NCBI GenBank assembly: GCA_020466095.1
Contig: CM035808.1
Coordinates: forward strand, 38,196,366 to 38,260,365
Source of the DNA: Chlorops oryzae
Lineage: Eukaryota > Arthropoda > Insecta > Diptera > Chloropidae
DNA length: 64,000 nt
Direction: 5' to 3'
The translations under genes and the position numbers were made by a program. Shown here in pieces: positions 1-10,993 of this stretch. Below the pieces are notes generated by a model. The model was given only the letters and a program-made list of their open reading frames with translations, was not told the DNA's origin and ran no database searches. The number at the start of each line of letters is the position of its first letter. The stretch's first letter is position 1.

Positions 1-2
1 AT

Positions 3-3000
3 GTAGTTCGATGGTCACAAAATGGTCAAACGCTCGCATCCGGCTCCGATGACAAGCTTGTAATGATATGGCGAAAGTCCAAGGTAATCTAATGCTCTAA
101 AAAATTTTGTTTGCTTTACAATGGCGCACTATTTCTCAACTAGGGTGCAAGTGGAGTATTCAGCACTGGTTCCATTCAGAAAAACCCTGAAGCGTGGAAG
201 TGCATGGCAACGTTGCGTGGTCACTCCGGAGATGTTCTAGATCTAGCATGGTCGCCGCAGGATCGCTGGCTAGCAAGTTGTAGCATCGACAATACGGTTA
301 TAGTATGGGATGCGCAGGCATTTCCGTTGATGGTGGCAATGTTGAAGGGGCATAACGGTTTGGTGAAGGGTGTAACATGGGATCCCGTTGGAAAATATTT
401 AGCCTCACAGAGCGATGATCGTAGTATTAAAATATGGAAGACGAGTGATTGGAGTTGCAGCAGCACGATAACCGAACCCTTTGAAGAATGTGGAGGCACT
501 ACGCATGTCCTCCGCTTATCGTGGTCGCCGGACGGTCAATATTTAGTTTCTGCACACGCAATGAACGGTGGAGGTCCGACGGCGCAAATTATCGAAAGAG
601 AAGGCTGGCGTTGTGACAAAGATTTCGTTGGACATCGAAAGGCTGTGACTTGTGTACGATTTCACAACGCAATACTTAAAAGACAAACTCCTAAAACGAA
701 TAAACCGCAACAATATTGCTGTCTAGCGGTTGGCTCTCGTGATCGGTCCCTATCTGTGTGGATGACAGCATTACAGCGGCCTTTAATCGTTGTTCATGAG
801 CTTTTCAATGATAGTATACTCGACATGTCTTGGGGTCCGGGGAAATGCATTCTCTTGGCATGTAGTGGTGATGGGACTGTAGCTTGTCTGCAATTTACAG
901 AAGCTGATTTAGGAACACCATTATCCGAGGAAGAGAAGGTATTTATTTATTTATTTATTTATTACGGCCTTTGCGACCTAGATACAAAAAATTCAACATT
1001 TCATAGCTGATTAATCCTCTTATAAAGTTTAATTAAAATTAGTTACATTTATGCTATCTTATAGGCAAATTCTTGCAGTATATAAATAACAATCTTTTAA
1101 ATCTATTCATGTTTGTACACTCCTTTATATTGCTTGGCAATTCATTATACTCCCTCATCCCATCGTAGCAGATACTTCTTTTATCGAACTCCGTTCGCAC
1201 CACTGGCAAATGAAAGTTTCCCCTACTTCTTGTATTGTAATTGTGTATTTCATTATCGGGCATGTGATTGGATTCCCTTTCCCCAAATTTTGGGGAAAGG
1301 GAATTTCGTTCCTCCAATATTTTGAAGAATGTATGGCAATTTTTAAAGAAATGACATTGTCAAAAACAAAAGAGCGGCTATACGATAAAGTGTTCGAATT
1401 AAAAAATTTCGAACATATTTAAATTCCCGAGTTTTTATTTCAATTTCCCGGGGAAATGAATTCCCGGGAATCCAATCACACACCTGTATTAGTTCTTATT
1501 CGTTCATTTAGATAGTTTGGCAAGTTTCCTAGTTTCATATTATGTATAAATTTAATTGTATGGAACGTGAATAATTGTTTAACACTAGGCCAATTTAAAT
1601 TATCTAGCATCGTTTTTATATGTGTGTTGTATCTTTCTTTCAGTAAGAACCTCAAAATTTTATTTTGCTTTTTCTGTAGCTTACTTATTTGAATCTGTTA
1701 ATGTAAACATTATTGTTGGGCAATAGATAAAGTGTGGTTCAATAATCGATCTGTATACCATTTTTTTGTATTCTCTATGTATATTTTTACAAGTTCGAAA
1801 CATAAATCCTATCTTTTTTTGAAATTTTTGCTTCGACGTACGCTAAATGATCCTCAAATTTTAAATTTTTCATCTACCATTATACCTAAGTATTTAATTT
1901 TTTCTACTCTTTGAATAGGTGTATTAGATATCGTTATATTTACACTTTGTAAGTCTAAAACTTTTTTCTTAATTATCATAAACTTAGTTTTTTAATATTA
2001 ATTTTTAGTTTATTGCAACATAGCCATTTATACAAATTGTCTAAGTCCAGCTGAGCTTGGAGTATGATCCTTTTAAAAATGAAAATTAATAATTATTTCG
2101 TGATTAAAAATTTTGATTTTTAGAATATGTTATACCAACGCGTTTACGGAAAGTCGCTTGCACTTGAGAATGGATCTAATGGTACCCAGGATATGCTAAT
2201 CGAAAATGCGGAGCTACTTAATGCATCCCAAGATAAACCCAAGCTACCAACACTGCCTCTGGTTGAGCAAGCTGCAACGATGCCCGTCGAATCAAATATT
2301 TCAAACAATATAATTAATGGATTAGGTGGCCAAAACACTGCGACAAAAATTGTATCGAGTCCGGCCATAACAAAACAATTAGAAACGCGCACTGCCGACG
2401 GTAAGCGGCGAATAATACCAGTTTTCATTCCGCCTAACCAGGATATTGAGTAAGACAATATCAAATGTTAGCTTTATACTGTATTTAATTAAATCGATTT
2501 TCTTAGTGAGACTGTGGTCAGCAATGCTGTGATTCCACCTCCCAATACCATTTCGACAGCTGTTGACAACAGCACGACTTTTTCATCAAAACCGATCATT
2601 TCTGAAGCGGAGCAATTGTAAATATTATGGTCTCGTCCCGATCTTAAGATCCCATCAACCTATATATATTTTTTTTTTGTACTATTTTCAGACGATTAGA
2701 TGCCCGCTTGGTTAGAACAACAGCCTCAAGCGGGAGCAATATTCGTCCGAATGTTGCTTATCAAAACATTATTGACGCTTTTCCAAGCACTTCGTTGGCA
2801 ACCAAAACCTCCACATTCTCATCAACTATGCCAAAACAGTATCAAGCTTCAACGACTGGACCTAAATTTGCCATAAGCCAAACAACGAAATGTGAATTTC
2901 AGAAGACTGCACTCGACCATCGAATACACGTGCACAATGGCATGTTGCAAACATCCAATGGAGCTCCATTAGCTAAAATAACAGCCTTTAATCTAACTGT

Positions 3001-4118
3001 TATCGCCGGTGGAATTAAATTGTGGGAAATGTTTGTCGGATCTCCAATTGTAAATCTAAATTTCTGCCACAAATATATTATGCTTTGCAGTTTGGATGGA
3101 ACACTTCGATTGCTTCATTTGTCAACAGGAATGGCTGTTTTTCCAGTCATTAGCTTGAATACTTCGGCAATTCATTGTACTTTCGTAAGTTTCTATAAAA
3201 TGGTTTTTCTCTGTTGAAATCTTTCTCTAAATTTATTTTATAGTGTCCAATGGGGAATTTAGTTGGTGTAATAACTGACTGTGGTATTTTGCGCATTTGG
3301 AATATACCCGAAGGTCGAATTGAGTTGGCTACAAATTGTACTGAAATTTTCGGGAAATTCGGTGCAGTCATACAATTTCATATTACAGACCGTGGCGTAC
3401 CATTAGTTTTGTTTTCCAATGGCAATTCGTACACATACTCCACGCAATTACAATGTTGGCTTGTGCTTGCATGTGCGAAGGATCCATTATTACGCCATGG
3501 TTTACAGGCGACTGTACCAAAAGAAACTCAAAAGAATTTTTGCCTCTATCCATTGACCTCTGTACAGGCAGCATCACACGGTTTCACTTCGAATGCTGGC
3601 AACGGTGCTATTGATTTGTAAGTTAGGCCATTTTTACTTCACGAATATCTCTTCGATAAATTTTCTTCCTTACTATTCAAGAAACACAAGTGATTGGCAG
3701 CACAGTGCAAAAATCGCTTTTATTGAGAATCAAATTAATCTATGCGTTAATCTGAGTTCAGCGGAGGAACTAAAACACTGGTATACCATGTTAGCTTATC
3801 AATTAGCAAATGTGGGCACTGAGAAACGTTTAAGACTCCTACTTGATGAATTATTGGGTTCCCCGAAGGATTGGTGTAAGCCCGCAGATCAGCAGTTAAA
3901 AGGAGCAGTAGGTTTTATGCAAAACTATAGATATGTATATATATTTAACTATTTTGTTTTCATTATTTCTTCAGGCGGTTGATAAACATGTCCTCTTCAA
4001 AAGTGTTTTGGACGTTATTAAGTCGCAGGTGAAGTGGCAACGCATTTACATGGAATATCAAGAGCTCTATGAAAATACAAAACTGAGAAGAAACGAGCAA
4101 GTCAACACAGTAGAGTGA
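3..4118 (+). CDS. Hira: HIRA histone H3.3 chaperone subunit, 5' partial
   Basis: Joined exons 3-83, 144-938, 2124-2449, 2507-2617, 2692-3184, 3244-3617, 3682-3907 and 3975-4118 give 849 residues in one frame; all introns are GT-AG. By homology roughly 70 N-terminal residues (the first WD repeats) lie off the left edge. HIRA is the WD40 scaffold of the replication-independent H3.3 deposition complex. Seen: WD40 blades in exons 1-2 (SGSDDKLVMIW, GHSGDVLDLAWSP, GHNGLVKGVTWDPVGKYLAS, GGTTHVLRLSWSPDG, GPTAQIIEREGW), then a low-complexity linker carrying the ASF1-binding B-domain motif (DGKRRIIPVFIPP, about 2394-2440), then the C-terminal HIRA domain ending in QVNTVE before TGA. The second intron (939-2123) is long because a LINE fragment and a MITE sit in it. 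The exon 7 donor at 3908 was chosen because it restores alignment with vertebrate HIRA. Identification is firm. Confidence 0.95.
939..2123 (-). mobile_element. LINE (non-LTR retrotransposon) 3' fragment in HIRA intron
   Basis: Read on the minus strand, the intron shows broken reverse-transcriptase C-terminal sequence: LQAQLDLDNLYKWLCCNKLK near 2060-2000, then KIKYLGIMVDEKFK near 1890-1850 followed by a frameshift into LKFEDHLAYVEAKI, and finally HNYNTRSRG with KRSICYDGMREYNELP near 1240-1120. This block order is typical of CR1/jockey-like LINE ends. The element ends with an (AAATA)n-type tail at about 962-939. It lies antisense to HIRA, and stops and a frameshift show it is dead. The exact clade is not resolved. 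Confidence 0.8.
1263..1480. mobile_element. MITE inserted in the LINE fragment
   Basis: Terminal inverted repeats TGTGATTGGATTCCC and its complement bound a 218-bp segment that splits the LINE reverse-transcriptase remnant. Near the left end there is a further palindrome around CCCCAAATTTTGGGG. The segment has no coding potential. The nesting makes it younger than the LINE insertion. Confidence 0.65.
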
Positions 4119-4321
4119 AGAAAAAAACTCAAATATAAACATAATACTATAATTAAGGTGATAACGTTGGGCATTTATTTTCTTTAGGAAAAAATACATA
4201 GAACATTTTTTATGTAGGTCCTTCTATATTTTTCGCAGACCTAGATTGGCAGTTAGAAACTCCCAAATGTAATTTGACTTTAGAACTGATCTGCAGATTT
4301 TTTTTCATAGAGTTAGCAGAG

Positions 4322-7300
4322 TTATTGCATGTAATGTGGCCCTGGAGTGGGAACACTCTTCAATGGTGAATCAAAATCAAGGTCATTTTGTTCAGGCATA
4401 GGTTCGATCGAACCAATACGTTCCTGCAGCGTTTCATAAAGTTTGTGAACGGTCTCATTGTGACCAGCGGTCGGCTGCATCGCCTTCATCAAAGTTGCAA
4501 GTCGTGCTGGCGGTAATTTAGTGTAAACATACCTAAAAATAATTAATGTTAAAATTTAAAAATGACAAGTGTGTTGTTTGAAGTACACACCATAATAACT
4601 TAAGCAAATGACGGGTAACGTTATCGCGCATTAATCCAGCGAATAAAAACTCATCAAAGAGAGTCGTACAAAAGTCTTCCGTCGTGAACTCTTCAGCCAT
4701 CGGGATAAGCAATGCAATCTATATATAGTAGTAACATATATGTCTGAGTAGTGGCGATTAAAATTAAAATTTTTTTTTTTTTTTTACCAAAGAATGTAAG
4801 AAGGGATCTTCGTAGGCGCGATCATCTTTGCATCCTGATAAGATTGCTAAAATTCTTAGTACGCCCACCCGATCTTTTAAACGCGCTGTATGAAGGGTGT
4901 AATACATAGCCAGTATACTAGCTACCGCACTCTCTTGAATATATGCTTCCACAGCATCAGGTGCTGGACCTGAATGCTCGATGGTAGTTAATGCAGATTC
5001 TCGCTCATCTGGAGGCAATTTAGAATGTAAACTGCGACATTGATCGTCGACCATGAGGCACATTAAAGCGGGCATAAATTTTGTCACAACCTGGCAATCT
5101 AATTTCGGCTCCTTAAAGTCCTGTGAGTCAATCATTATCCAAGCGCTAAGACCCAGAGACAACATACGTAGAAGCAATATCAATATCGTATTATCTCGCG
5201 CCAGTCCTTCGTTGTTAATAACATGGTGAAGAATTTTTATTGCAGAAGTTGCCAAAAAGTTTATCGCATAAGGATCACACAATGTCATGGATAAATCGCC
5301 AAGCACCTGCTCCTGACCGCGTTTGATATTGTCCAGGAAGCCTTGCAATTCACGCGATCGCTTGATGTCAACATTTTTCTCTCTGATGCAAGCATCCAAA
5401 CACCATGTGAACTTATGACAAGGATCAACTGAAATGATTTCCTGCACTTCCAGATCGTGCAGTGCCATCAATAGTTCCGCGCGAAGGGTACAATAATGTA
5501 CATTCCGTGTACGAAGGAATAAAGTTCTCAAGAATTGCAGTACCATATCGTATAATTTTACACTGGTACCAATCATGTTAGCTAATTTTTGTACCACTTC
5601 GCCTTGCCTTCGCATCTTTGGCGATGGAGTAAAGAATAAATTATTCAGATTTGTGTGATCGAAAAGGATATGTTCCTTTTCGCGGATGTATTGTGAAAGT
5701 AGTGGAGACACTTCGTCACCGAAAAGGGATTGATTATCACGCCAAATTTGACGCTTCACTTCAGTATCTGTATCCTGATATAATTCACGGTCTCGCACCA
5801 GAATCCTCAAATATTTGTCGTCTATGTGTTGGGTGTTTCGTAAAATTGCCATAACTACTGGACGAAGTGCTTTCACCCGAACAATTGGAAAGCTTTTTAG
5901 CAACAACTCCTTTAATTTCTTTTCACGCTCGCGTGGATCCTTTTGTCCCATATCATTAATATGTGTGATCAGCTTCTCCCTTAGCTCTTCCATTAGAGAT
6001 GTATGAAAGTCAAGTCGGCGTACGCCGTGTAAATCAAGCAATGGAAGCATTGGACGCAGTGATGGCAAAAGAACGCCATTTTCCAGCTTTAAAAGAAAAA
6101 TGTTAATTATATATTTGTAAAACATAATAATTATGTTATCAATTAAGGCTGTAAAAGCATCACGACCAAAGAGATCTTTTGTGCTGCCCATGTGCCCTTA
6201 GAGTATATTGAGACTATTTGCGAATTTCAGAATCTCAAAACGATTGGAGCGACTGATTGCTGGAGGACCCATTATTCTTGGCCCCGGTCTCATGAGTCTG
6301 CGCCTAGACACAGCAAGATAGCTCCGCTGTTTCCTTTATGATATACAAAGCCTGCAGAGAGGTGTATCCTCCGTCCCGATAACCCTCGCACTATGAGCCT
6401 TTTAACCTGCCGCATGCTCCTATTTTCTTCCCGTTTTCTAATCTATCTAATCTAATCTAAAATGGGACGAAAATCCTATCTTCAAATATACTAAAGTGGT
6501 CGGCGATAACACGTAACTCATAGGGACCAGTTGTGTTATATCTATCTGCTTCCACCTTTTCCAGATCGATCACTACTATAATAAATGAAAAATTCATAAT
6601 TATTCCAATATGCCTACCGAGGTTCTGGATTTTGTCTGCCTATGAGGTTTTTACTGCCGCTGATCTATTTTCTGCCTACTGGGGTTTTGGATTTTCCTAC
6701 TTTTGCGTGCGATTTGAATCAGGTAATTTAGGCCTGATTATTCTCCGTAAGTGTTTCGTTTTAGTTTACTTTTGTCACAAAATAAGAAATAAAAAGTACT
6801 TTTACAGGTCTGGAAGGGAATCCTATGGAGATGATGCTATTGGTTATGTCCAACTCCAAAGAGAATCCGGAATTTGTACACTTAAATGCAAAATGAGCCC
6901 CGAACATAAAGTGTTGGCTAGTCCATTTCTATAGAAATGGAGTACGTTCTATGGAAATGGAGTACGTTCTATGGAAATGGAGTACGTTCTATGAAATGGA
7001 GTACGTTCTATGAAAATGGAGTACGTTCTATGGAAATGGAGTACGTTCTATGGAAAGAGTACGTTCTATGGAAATGGAGTACGTTCTATGGAAATGGAGT
7101 ACGTTCTATGGAAATGGAGTACGTTCTATGGAAATGGAGTACGTCCTATGGAAATGGAGTACGTTCTATGGAAATGGAGTAAATAAAAATACAAAAATTA
7201 AAAAATTTTTACTTTCGAATACCACTTGGCCCACAAAAATTGCCTGATTGCCTGATTAGGCCTGATTATTCTCCATAAAACTTAAATATGCTTCACGTGA

Positions 7301-7733
7301 ATGTATGAACCCACCACCAAATCATTCCTGTAAATAAGAAATCCGGTAAATCCCGTTTGATAGACCGAATTCAACAATATTCATCAAAGTAATTTCTGAA
7401 GCTATTGTTATACCCGCAAAAAGGTTCTGGTCCAATGAAAGAGCTTACCGCGGCCTTTTGGGCAGGCAAGGCTCTTTCATTGCCGGTATCCAGTATAGAA
7501 TTAATAAGCAATTTTAAGACTAATCTTGGACTCGTTCGCTTCGGCAGTTGGAATCAGAATGAAGGAAGCAATGAGCTGAGCTAGACTTCAGCTTAAACTT
7601 GTAAACATCTCATTTTCTTTACCTGAAAACTCTCGATTGCCTTCAGTGGATCTGTGCAGGATGTTAATGCGTCTCGTAAGTAAGCTTGCCCCGGTATATT
7701 AACCTCCTCCAAACCACAAAAGTTTTGGGACAT
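4322..7733 (-). CDS. NELF-B: Negative elongation factor B (NELF-B/COBRA1)
   Basis: Minus-strand exons 7733-7623, 6086-4788, 4718-4591 and 4532-4322 sum to 1749 nt (582 residues), against 580 in human NELF-B. NELF-B is a helical-repeat scaffold of the complex that, with DSIF, holds RNA polymerase II at promoter-proximal pause sites. Seen: start MSQNFCGLEE with the conserved CTDPLKAIESFQ at the end of exon 1; ENGVLLPSL at the start of exon 2; then near-invariant stretches such as EVKRQIWRDNQSLFGDEVSP, SPKMRRQGEVVQ, KLYDMVLQFLRTLFLRTRNV and CHKFTWCLDACIRE. The C-terminus ends in PGPHYMQ. Both ends are supported by homology. Intron 1 (1.5 kb) carries a 20-bp minisatellite and a hairpin. The start codon faces the SINHCAF-like gene across a 3.3-kb spacer. 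Confidence 0.95.
6934..7182. repeat. 20-bp minisatellite, about 12 copies, in NELF-B intron 1
   Basis: Tandem copies of AAATGGAGTACGTTCTATGG, about a dozen, with two slightly shortened units near 6991 and 7056 and a T-to-C variant at 7145. The unit has no stop codon, so two frames stay open across the array. The resulting repetitive peptides are a composition effect and not a gene. Confidence 0.95.
7433..7475. repeat. Short inverted repeat in NELF-B intron 1
   Basis: CAATGAAAGAGC and its exact complement are separated by about 26 bp containing CCGCGG. It could be a MITE remnant or a simple hairpin; nothing more can be said. Confidence 0.5.
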
Positions 7734-9276
7734 GTTTACCTATTTTTTATTTAATGCAAAGCAAAAAACAAAAACACTTTAACTGTAACCTCATATATAA
7801 TCAATACAGTTTACTTGGAGTTCACAGTAGCAAGCAGTTCGTTGCAAACGCACTTGTTCACATTAGATGTTAAAATAGAATAAATTTTTCGCATGAATTT
7901 ACGCAACAATGATATTCAAGAAGCTTTATAAATTTTATATTAACCGGTCATAATTTCTATGGATGTTTTCGGAAGCGCAATTTTAGTAGAAAAGCAACAA
8001 AACAACACTTTTCGTATTTTCAGTGTAAAGGACATGTTAAGCTTCAACTCAAATATTATATATCCACAGTTTTAATTGATATGTCAAGTTATAATCGAGA
8101 TTTATGCACACAGCTGTACAACAAGAACAACAAACAACGAGAAGCCATTTTTGAAGTTGATAGCAAAGTGTATACAAAAGTGAAACTTATATCGGCTCTT
8201 TGAAAATTTCAAGTTTCGTTCTATAAAGTGGAAATTAAATCAAAATTATTTGTGCAAATTCGTTAAAAAACACTAAAAGCAGTTTTTCCTCGTTGTCATC
8301 GATATTCTTAACTACTAAGCCGAAAAGTGCTCAGTAATTTCAATTGTTAACATAATTTTCAAAATAAAAGAGGTATGAATTGATTAAACTAATTAAAAAC
8401 AATATAAAATTCCATAAAATGGCATGTTTACAACATATATTCTCAATTTTTTTATAATTAATATTAAATTTAAACAGTTTTTGATGCTAATATATTCAAA
8501 CCAGTTCGTTTTGGTTTACTTTTGCTTTTCTTGTTGTATTTTTGCCTATGCCTTTGCCAAGGTTTTCGGCTGCAAGCTTTAATGTGCGTTTTTATTTATA
8601 TACGCACTGTACGTTTCTTGAAATTCCAAAATTTTTGATATGTGTATGTACATACATATGTGTTTGTGTTAGCGCTGATTGCAGCATTCATAATTTGTTT
8701 GCAAAATTTACTTTCCCTTGTTCTATTCTTGCTTCTTATGCTTTGTTGACATGTCCCCATAATCGGGTTTACCCATTCCCACTGTACGGGGTACGCGCAT
8801 TTCTTTTTTATTTTTCGTAATAGTTTCGTAGAGTATTGAAATTTTTACAATTATCGAAGCATTAGGAGCCGAAAAATTAAATTTACATAAGCTTGCGGAG
8901 AATATGCAGGCTCGCACGTAGCAGAAATGTCCCGCAAAACACTTCATATCATTGCATAGGAAAAAAAGAAGCCGATTGCTACTGAAACATTTCAAAAACA
9001 ATCGTAATAAACGGAGTATATTAAAAAAGTACTTCTTAAGCAATACGAGAAGAACTAGTTTTTTTTGTGTATGCTAAAAATAAACGTATGCGAATAAAAA
9101 AGTTTTTTCAGGTTTGCAAGGCAGTTCATTTTCATCGTAAAACGAAGCGTAAAATAAAATTTATCACAACCAAACTGCAGGATGGTAGTGAAAATAGTAG
9201 TGCAGCGAGACAAAAAAGAGTAAAACGTACTATAGTAGCATTTCCACAGCACTGATACTAATATTTACAACGCTGT

Positions 9277-9484
9277 GGGTACCTGCACACGAGCGGCAAG
9301 TCTGCGGTGCCGCGGTAACGCGCGGTCCTTTTATAACGTTTGTCGCGATATTTTTAATTTTTTACATCCACGAATGCATACAACGCAACTGTAACGCTGC
9401 GGCACGCACGCTCGTGTGAAGGCTTCCATTCATTTCTGTGTACTTTGAAACAAGTCGCGAACAACCGCTCGTGTGCAGGTGCCC
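9277..9484. mobile_element. MITE with 20-bp terminal inverted repeats
   Basis: The left end GGGTACCTGCACACGAGCGG and the right end (complement GGGCACCTGCACACGAGCGG) differ at one base and bound 208 bp. The interior is GC-richer than its surroundings and contains sub-terminal repeats of CGCTCGTGTG. No clear target-site duplication is seen and there is no transposase. Confidence 0.7.
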
Positions 9485-9674
9485 TATTGGTAGCTTGATT
9501 ACCCAGCGGGAAATTATCTCCTGCATGACAAAGTCATCAGTGATATTATGGATGACATACAGGTGACAGTATCATGCATGACACCTTGGGGGACATGTCA
9601 TCGTAAAGGGGTGGTGTTCATGTGCTTGAATCTCATTGGCTACTGAAATTTAAATAATGCTTTAGCGTTAGTTG

Positions 9675-9750
9675 AGCGTTAGCACGAAGCACGTAGAGGA
9701 TGAGTGCTCGACTCAGAATCCGAAGATCGCGGTTCGATATGAAATTGAAT
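9675..9750 (+). repeat. Degenerate tRNA-like sequence (SINE head candidate)
   Basis: A stretch with a B-box-like GCGGTTCGAT preceded by a tRNA-like D-arm/anticodon layout (GTAGAGGATGAGTGCTC, then CTCAGAATCCGAAGATC). The acceptor stem does not pair convincingly, so a working tRNA is unlikely. Best read as a tRNA-derived repeat remnant. Confidence 0.35.
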
Positions 9751-10993
9751 CGATCATTGAATTACCAAAATATCGATAACGGTGTGGATCCCACTTATAA
9801 TTAGTCCCCTTTTCGACTGGCCAATTTTAGTTAGCAAATTTTCGTTGTTTCGTCTTGCAATTTCAATTTGCTTTTCCACAAGTAAATGTTTTTTTGCAAA
9901 CTTTCTCGCGTTGCGAATAGGAGAAAAAGGATAACAAGACAAGGGTAAAATGGCGCGTCACACATTGCCATTTAATATAATAAGAAAAGTAATAAATAAA
10001 ATATAATATTCAAAAAGCGTGTCAAGATGATTTGATGAAGGAACTTTTGGATTGAAATTATAAGCCATTTTCCTTCCTTCTTCTAATTGTGACGAACGCG
10101 TTGAAAGGGAAGTATCAAAATACTTAAACGAATTGGAAGAAATAACAGAAGAATTTCCTCTCACTTCTTCCGCGTATAAACTCAAGACTGCAAACTAAAA
10201 ATTGCGTGTCGAAAAGGAGACTTACTGAATTTTTTTTTTTTTTTAATATTTGTTTCAATGTTCTATTGTATATAAAAACAAACAATATTAAAATAAAACT
10301 TAAAAGATATGCAGTTTTATGGCTTTTTGAGTAAAATTATGAACACTTAATGAGAACGAATGAATCAATCAATTCATTTTAATGTGAGAATGTATGAAAA
10401 AGGCCAAAAATTTAAGTTATTTTTCTCTAACCAAATTATTTTAACTTAATCATGTTTTCTTATTTTAATAGAATAGGGAAATGGACTTATTTTTTTAAGT
10501 TTATTTAAATCATGAACTAATTGTTTTTTTTTTTTTTACTATTTTAATTTAATTCAAAAACAAAAAACAAAAAAATAGCAATCTTCAATTCTATTTATGG
10601 CTTCGCACAGATATTTTAAACTTTAATTTTAAATATGGCTTTCTCGATTTCTAAAATAAAACTAAATTTCTCGTGTTACTTGCGAATCAGCCAGTTAACT
10701 AGAGCGAATAGCGAATTGCGAAGAGAATTTGGATATAATGAAAAAATCATACAAAACGAATTTTTTTTTATATCGATTTACTTTATATTGAAGAGCATTT
10801 AAATATGAATATTTTTATAACAAAAATATCTAATTGCAGGTATCTAATTACAGTATTATTATCGCCATTATGTCTCTACTGGGAGAAAACCTTAAATAGC
10901 GGAAAGGAAAAGAAAAAATAATAACCAACTTAAAAGTTGAAACTGGAAATTATCTTAATCAAGACGTTCTAAATTAGATTAACACCAAGAAAA

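Larger units (their letters stand above)
7734..10993. other. Divergent intergenic region, NELF-B / SINHCAF-like
   Basis: This 3.3-kb AT-rich spacer separates the divergent starts of two genes and should contain both promoters and 5' UTRs. It holds a MITE-like element at 9277-9484 and a degenerate tRNA-like stretch near 9680-9745. Open frames here are short, overlap on both strands and resemble no known protein, so none is called. Confidence 0.6.

Noticed and set aside
6937..7247. Repetitive peptides (EYVLWKWST-type) across the 20-bp array
   Set aside because: The repeat unit simply lacks stop codons; two frames are equally open and it lies in a NELF-B intron.
9067..9255. Lys/Arg-rich 62-codon frame
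   Set aside because: Overlaps another frame on the opposite strand, has no homology and lies in AT-rich spacer.
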